From: Acanthaster planci
Lineage: Eukaryota; Echinodermata; Asteroidea; Valvatida; Acanthasteridae
Length of the DNA stretch: 64,000 nt
Assembly: GCF_001949145.1 (NCBI RefSeq)
Contig: NW_019091362.1
Coordinates: forward strand, 5,833,904 to 5,897,903
Reading direction: 5' to 3'
The translations under genes were made by a program, and so were the position numbers. Numbering within the stretch: position 1 is the stretch's first letter; the number at the start of each line of letters is the position of its first letter. Below are positions 57,948 through 64,000 of the stretch, one piece after another. The notes beneath the pieces are model-generated. The model was given only the letters and a program-made list of their open reading frames with translations, ran no database searches and had not been told where the DNA came from.

Positions 57948-58148
57948 ATGCGCAGTTTACGAACGTTCCCTTATAACTTTCAACGCTCGAACCTCACGTA
58001 CAGAATTAGTTCAAAAATGAAGCTAGGGCATATTTATTATACCCACAAAATGGGACACGTGCAATGGCCAGGCATGTTATGGATTGAATACAACGGAAAG
58101 ATTCCAAGGTATCTTCCAGCGAAGAGGTATGGACGAAGGAAATTTTGA
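57948..58148 (+). CDS. Open frame of 66 codons, basic
   Basis: Starts MRSLRTFPYNFQRSNLTYRI, continues HIYYTHKMGHVQWPGMLWIE and ends AKRYGRRKF. Rich in Arg, Lys, Tyr and Trp, with plausible codons. It has no splice evidence and could be a chance frame. Confidence 0.25.
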   Translation: MRSLRTFPYNFQRSNLTYRISSKMKLGHIYYTHKMGHVQWPGMLWIEYNGKIPRYLPAKRYGRRKF

Positions 58149-58859
58149 AAAAAAGACAGTAACAAAACGACCTTCCTGCAAATTCAGCACGTCCATTTCC
58201 CACTGCCCACGTGTTTGAATAAAGAGGTTCTCAAGCTTGCTGGTTTCAGTCGGCTAGGGCACACCTTAGGGATTTTTTAATACTAAAATACATTCTTTCT
58301 GGGAGCCTACCTGGCCGTATCTCTTTACCATTGGTTGGAAATAGGAGACTGTGGGAAGGATACGAAAGCAGCGAACCTGCTCTCTGCCGTGTAGGGCATT
58401 GTTCTGTCTCGACCACGTAGGATGTAAGAATGAGAATGGGGGATAGGTTTCAATCGAGACTGAAAGAATCGGACAAGAGTTGGATTCGGAACCCCGGGCG
58501 GTCAGACAATATTACATGCACTTGTGATTTCATTTCACTGTTCTTTCTGTCATCCTTTACTGAATCTCCTCTATTCAGCGTGGTCCGCTGGCTACGTCCA
58601 AACTTCGCCGAAAACAAGTTTTAGGTTTTGGCTCTGCGCACTTGCATTAATCCCAATGAAAGGATGGCATATTTTGTTAGGGAGTTCCGTACAGTCTGCA
58701 TTTCGAATTATACCAATCACCTTCATTTTCACACGCAGGTGTGGCAGGGAAGTCACCCCCAAAAAGCCATAACTGGTAAACTGAATCACTATAAATCGAC
58801 GAGATTGGACTACTCAGTCATTCTTTATTTTACATTTTCGGTGAAGCTGAGCTGATCGA

Positions 58860-61690
58860 CTCCTACTGAGTAGCAAATGAATACTTTGCCAAGCTTCATG
58901 ATTGGGTGATGTGTAAGCTCAACAAATCAGATGCCAATTTGTTCTGATAGAGGTGCAGAGAACATTTTTCCGTCGCACATACAGGCTTTATTCGGGTCAA
59001 ATATTCAGAACCAACGCTATTTATAAACAGAGGAGTCAAACCTTGTAGGGAATGTGAGTTAAAGGCGGGGGAATAATAGAATGACGCGACAAACTGGCAA
59101 AGCGCACAGATTAATAAAAATGGACTGCGAGTGTTTTGTTTGCTATGTTGGGGGCGATGCGCTGTAGGAGTACTGATTGTTTCAAGCCCCCTGTCCTGCG
59201 TGATCCACACGCGTTGACAGACGATTTATAGCAAATATAAATGAATGAGGCACTGGATAAGTTCTTCCACAACCATGCTGAACAACGTCACACGTGAACT
59301 AAAACACGTCGACAGCCAGTGTGACTTCTATATATAACGGGCGTAGGACGTGTACCAGAGAACCAGTCATCCCCCAAAACATACCCTGGCGCCTGTCTAA
59401 ATCCCCGGACTGGACGAGAGAACTTTGCATCAATCCCACACAGGATCATCGGACGAGTTACTGCACTGTGGTTGCATAATGCTTTGAACTACTCAATTCA
59501 TCTGTATTGCTCCTATTTCTCAAGCTTGAAAGCGGTTGTTTGCATTCTTTTTCCACAGCGGTTCCTTTGTTGTTGTTGTTGTTTTTGGCTGGCCTGAGTC
59601 ACAACCTCTAAGATCAACCTCGTCCCCACTTCATCGAGCTGTTTGCCACCATGATTAGCTCTCGGCTCACTCTGTTTCGAGCATCTGCACATCCAAAAAT
59701 CTTGAATAAATGAAATTACTGACAGTCTGATACCCTATCTATTGGTCGAGTGATGGTGGTAAGTGGCGTTTAAGGTACTAGGCTGCAGTAATTCATTGAG
59801 ATTTCGTAAGAGAAAATGAAATTGTTTCTTCAAAGTGGCAGAATTAGAGTCACAACCATTTAATCTGCACGAAATAAAGCTGGATTTTCAAGGGTTGCAG
59901 TAAAATCAAATAGCATTGTATAGAGTCTTTTAGTTTGACCCTGAAGAGCATATACATAATTTACACACACAACCATTAACATTCTGCTTAGTGTATATAC
60001 ATGCAGGTATGTCTGCCGATGGTGTACTATACAATGCATGATACTCCAAGGTCAACCATAATCTGTAATTTTTATCCATTATGTCTGCTTCCCAAACATA
60101 AAATCGATTTAGACCATACGGTTTTAAAGGCCACGTAAAAATGTATTCGTGTGAGTTACGGTAGACTTCATGGTTAATGGCTCAATTATTTTAAAGCAAT
60201 TCGGGGGTAGCATTTTGATGTTTGCAAAATACTTCAAAAATATCAAATAGAATGAGAAAGAACATAAACAAGCAGCAGAGATGACAGCGTTTCGCCAATG
60301 TTAGCTCTAATTATAAGCAGGTTCCTCAACTCTTCCAATACACTCTCAGTGCGAATTGTAGCTGTATCACTATGGCGTTCATTTGAAATGACAAACAAGA
60401 TTGATCCGTTTGGACATGTGAAAGGCTTGTGTTTTTTAAATGAAATAAGATGCTATACAGCGTTATGTTGTCGTCCAACAAAACTGTAATAAAGAATAAC
60501 TGATTCAGATTATCATAGTTTTGAAAAAGAAATCATTATAAGCACAGAGGAAAATTTAATTATGTCTTGGAACACCGGAAGTTTAACGTGTGGAAATCGT
60601 ATCTTTGTTGACGAAAATCCTTTCACTGGTCAGCTCGGAAAAAGCCACCATATTTGGACCATACCATTATGCTCTTGGGGGATTTTGAATTCGCACAGTT
60701 TTTGCGTTAAGAAAATCCTTTCCTTAAATAACATTTAACTTCGTGCTGATCCCATTTACTTTCTACTTTACACCTTACACTCAGTTTCCTATAATTTTAG
60801 TTCACAATGCGTTTGCTGAATTTCTGTCGGTATATTATAGCGGCTTTTAGTACTAGCCGTTCAATAATGGAGACTTCCACAACATCTGCAGACACTACAC
60901 ACCAGAAAATTGGCGCCTGTTAACGCATGTGATGTTCGAAGTGAAATGAATTCTTATACGATGGTCGGCCAAATATCGTGAGAAAAGAGAACAAAACTTC
61001 TGTTTTCTCGAAATCTAGAGCATTCTGGGAGGAAATGTTTTACAGACTGACTGAGGCTGTTATGTAAGTTCTTTCAAGTAGGCCTAAGATATTTCGGGAT
61101 CATACGGGTAGTCCGTTGTGGGTATTTTACCAATGGTGTACCCTACCTTTAACGCCAAACTGAGTTTACGAATCCGAAACAGTTGGGGAGGTTCTCGGTC
61201 CATTTATACATCTCAGTTGCATCCTGGTGTGAGCAGAGTATCCCTAAGGGTCACACGTGACTTGAGTCATTAACTATTTAGTAACACGAGGCCGTATTTC
61301 TGGCAGATCACAATGCGGTCTTGGCCATTAGCCGGATAGCTTTTCAATTGAGCTTAATGACCTGAACGGGTTTCCAAAACATTTGCCGGCAAGGGGTCTG
61401 TAACTGAAGCACTGCAGCGCGCATATGAACGCGTAATGGAATTCTCTCAGACTGTTTTTTTCCCCACATTATTCGCGGCTGTGCTCCGTGTCGATTTCCT
61501 TGGGATGCAATATTCATCAAATGAAAGTTGACCCAAGGTCTACTGTTTCACAAAAAAAAATTAACATAAATTAAATAAAGAAATATAAACCGCAAAAAAT
61601 AATGCGGTAGTAGCATAATGCGTACGGTATATAGCCTTGGCCCTTGAATGACCAGCTGAGAAAAAATATCGTAGTTTACGTGATCTTGCA
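58860..61690. other. No supported gene
   Basis: AT-rich sequence with short frames only. A (TTG)5 tract lies at about 59569-59583. Confidence 0.35.
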
Positions 61691-61708
61691 TCCATTGTAG
61701 GCCTAATC

Positions 61709-62380
61709 ATGAATTATTCTCCTTTAAGAACTCTCTTTTATTTAAACAGATTTTCACGTAATACAACAGTATCAAACAATGTAACGCAATGCACTCTTTT
61801 GCACGTTGTTTTTGTTTCGAAAATCAAATCCTCAAATTGCATGGCCATTTTTCCATTACACTCAGCTAACATTGTAGGACAAAGCAACCTGTTGTTCACT
61901 TTAAAACAGATTTGTTTGCTTGCAAGCGGTGCATGGCGAGCTCCTCGTGCGTACCCGGACTCTAAGCACGACCGACATTTTTGGTACGACACACCAGCAA
62001 TCTCAAATAGCTTGATACGCATACTACGGAAATCAAGCATTGCGGTTCATATGCTGCAAAGTATTGCTTTAGCTCAAGTTATGGAAATTGAGCTATATGT
62101 GACACAAAGTGCCCGAGAGAACGGGGCGGTTATACATATAACTGTATTAACTACTGCTTTTACTTTACTCATGAGAACGGTTAATGGTAAAAGCTTTTCA
62201 GAATCTGTAAACCATTTCAACGAATTTTTTATGTTGCCGAAACAACTATTTAATACAGTCCTTTTAGATGTTGGTTTCATTCCCTCTTCCAATGCCATAC
62301 CAGAATTTATTGATTTGGTTTTGTTTATCACCCGATTCCAAAACATGAAATTAACAATGATCTCGACATTCGATATCTGA
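61709..62380 (+). CDS. Longest open frame in the window (223 codons), unidentified
   Basis: Starts MNYSPLRTLFYLNRFSRNTT and contains hydrophobic stretches (VIHITVLTTAFTLLMRTVNG). The minus strand is also open over most of the interval in two frames (100 and 103 codons). I see no domain, the codon texture is weak, and the sequence is AT-rich. The length is only mildly unexpected by chance. It could be a decayed transposon gene or a single-exon gene. Confidence 0.27.
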   Translation: MNYSPLRTLFYLNRFSRNTTVSNNVTQCTLLHVVFVSKIKSSNCMAIFPLHSANIVGQSNLLFTLKQICLLASGAWRAPRAYPDSKHDRHFWYDTPAISNSLIRILRKSSIAVHMLQSIALAQVMEIELYVTQSARENGAVIHITVLTTAFTLLMRTVNGKSFSESVNHFNEFFMLPKQLFNTVLLDVGFIPSSNAIPEFIDLVLFITRFQNMKLTMISTFDI

Positions 62381-63104
62381 TCCAATCACATGTAGTGTAA
62401 TCAACAATTTCCAAACCATCTTTGCTTAACCAGTCATTATGACAAACGATTCAAGATGGATTTCTGACTGACTTTATCGAACCAATAACTGAAGAATTTA
62501 TATCTCCCAAGTCTTCTTCAGTTTCATTAAAACTGAAATTCAGATAAAGCGCGGTACAATTTCAGAAAGGAATTGTTCGGCGCAGTGCCTCGTTCAACCA
62601 CTCACAAACCTCGGAAAGTACAAAGGTCACTGCATGACAGGTGGGCAAGTGTATTTCCATGTGTTGACATTAAAGTTATAGGTAAATGTTTATGCGGGTA
62701 CGTGCACAAACCATCAAGTGCAAATGATGAAATGGAAGTACCATTGTCAGCGTGTTTTGTCCATTTTCAAGCCGAAAATGCAGTTACGCCGACTTGACAA
62801 CCGCTGTTCACCCGTTGTTATATTGGACAAGGCCAAACCCTTGCTCAGTCCGGTCTGAGGCCTCTCTGCGGAGATCATATTGCATGAGTTTACTGTCAAC
62901 AACTGAAGAACATTTACAAGTGCGCAAGTCTGGCATTGTTAAATTCAATTTATATAAAAAAGTGAATGTGAACAAAAGTAATGAAATTACTAATACTGCC
63001 AACTGACACCTATATGTCTAAGATAATTGCACTTTGTGCTATGCCATATGATGCCATTTTCGTATAGCGAAGAAAAATAAACCCATACCGCTGAATTTGA
63101 GCGG

Positions 63105-63341
63105 TTGTATCGATTCTGTCTCCGTTTCGATGAATTAATTGACAAGTTGAGCCTTGTCTGCGTGGTGAATGTCAGCTCCGTCTTGAATTGTCTGACTGCG
63201 CGCCATCGAATCATGCCCTCGTGGCCACGTACGGAGGCGGACGCCTTTGTCAGGTGGCAAAACGAATTCCGCTCGTACTTGGGACTTCAGCCATTAACCG
63301 AATTAACTGGCAAAACATCCACATATCAGCCGCACGTTTAA
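63105..63341 (+). CDS. Open frame of 78 codons, second half coding-like
   Basis: The second half reads MPSWPRTEADAFVRWQNEFR then SYLGLQPLTELTGKTSTYQP and ends HV with TAA. It has better codon texture than the first half, so an acceptor near GTGAATGTCAG (about 63174) may mark the true start. No partner exon lies in the remaining window. Confidence 0.27.
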   Translation: MYRFCLRFDELIDKLSLVCVVNVSSVLNCLTARHRIMPSWPRTEADAFVRWQNEFRSYLGLQPLTELTGKTSTYQPHV

Positions 63342-64000
63342 AGAAACTGTGGCACGCCAGACACTGGTATAACAATCGAGAGAAAATGCAGCACCATGGG
63401 CAGCAGTGCAGGATGGGTTCCATTAGGAGGTTGTGACTTATGACAACTCAATCTGCAGCGATTTGAGATAGAGCTGAAGTCGCATTATTCATGATCGCAT
63501 GGCAAGAATAGCCACCATCGGGACGCATTACCGAAGGTATCGCTACAGACGGCAGACACGGCCAGGCCATTAAACATTGACGAGGACAAGTCGCAGCACG
63601 ACCAAAAAGGAAGATGCCATTAACACTTTGAAAAATTCTTCAACCCGATAATGCAATTATCTCTTTTATGTATATTTCTGATGGCCGGAAAGAAACATCT
63701 CTTTCACAGTTGCGATTTAGCGCTGTGCAGTCAGATCCTACGTTCATCTGTTATACGCTAAGGCATGCATGATTATAAGTCACTATTGCCACTCTTCATA
63801 GTGTACACTGAGATAGACAAGTGGTAAACTGATATCCCCGAGTTCCACAGAAAAAATGTTTAATCACATGAATCTCTAAACCTGTTAAGCAGGTTTGTGG
63901 AAGCCAAGCGTAGTAGTTTTTCTTGCATAGGCCTACACTGTATGGATGACAACAAATTATGCGCCAAAAGAACACTGTTGCAGTACTCACAAAAGTATAC

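Noticed and set aside
1-64000. Prokaryotic or phage origin, CRISPR arrays, rRNA genes.
   Set aside because: No dense long open frames, no ribosome-binding-site spacing, no regularly spaced direct repeats with unique spacers, and no rRNA-like sequence were seen.

Overview
The window looks like animal (metazoan) nuclear DNA. It is AT-rich, has no long open frame (the longest is 223 codons), and shows no prokaryotic operon structure, rRNA or CRISPR. It carries many short inverted-repeat (foldback/MITE-like) elements and microsatellites. Short open segments are flanked by good GT-AG splice signals, which suggests small exons separated by introns of about 0.7-5 kb. The repeat style (an ACTAAAGACACTG terminus, TAGGCCTA octamers, CGTACG-rich foldbacks) made me think of a marine invertebrate, possibly an echinoderm such as a starfish. 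That is an inference from memory of repeat style, not a demonstrated assignment.

No protein family was recognised with certainty, so every coding call rests on open frame, codon texture, splice sites and reading-frame agreement between neighbouring exons. Three models are best supported. (1) A minus-strand gene runs 9509 -> 714, with five exons that agree in phase at all four junctions and an AATAAA 40 nt beyond the stop. (2) A plus-strand gene runs 24029 -> 26289, with three phase-matched exons encoding a Cys-containing domain and an acidic tail, and possibly an earlier exon at 19201-19369. (3) A plus-strand gene end runs 36023 -> 37854, with three exons all joining in phase 0 and ending in a Gly/Pro/Ala-rich C terminus. 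Isolated but attractive exons are at 39837-39926, 40132-40306 (start codon, signal-like segment, GTGAGT donor), 42306-42449, 43709-43778 (minus, start codon), 47287-47373 and 53070-53125. A cluster of plus-strand coding-like segments lies at 55.3-56.9 kb.

Region by region: 0.7-9.5 kb is the minus-strand gene with a 167-bp foldback in an intron. 10-18 kb is mostly non-coding with microsatellites and isolated open frames. 19-26.3 kb is the second gene. 28.6 kb has a compact CCAAT/CRE/CCAAT promoter-like cluster. 29.4-31.6 kb is a dense block of nested repeats and three foldback elements. 33-38 kb is the third gene. 40-44.4 kb has two gene starts, one possibly part of a divergent pair at 43.7/44.2 kb. 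48.1-49.1 kb carries a broken coding fragment next to a large CGTACG-repeat foldback element. 50-53 kb has a 131-codon open frame, a second copy of the 41-kb MITE and a short exon. The last 7 kb is largely unannotated.

The exon models compete with the chance of finding plausible frames in 64 kb of AT-rich DNA. RNA-seq or protein homology would settle most of them.
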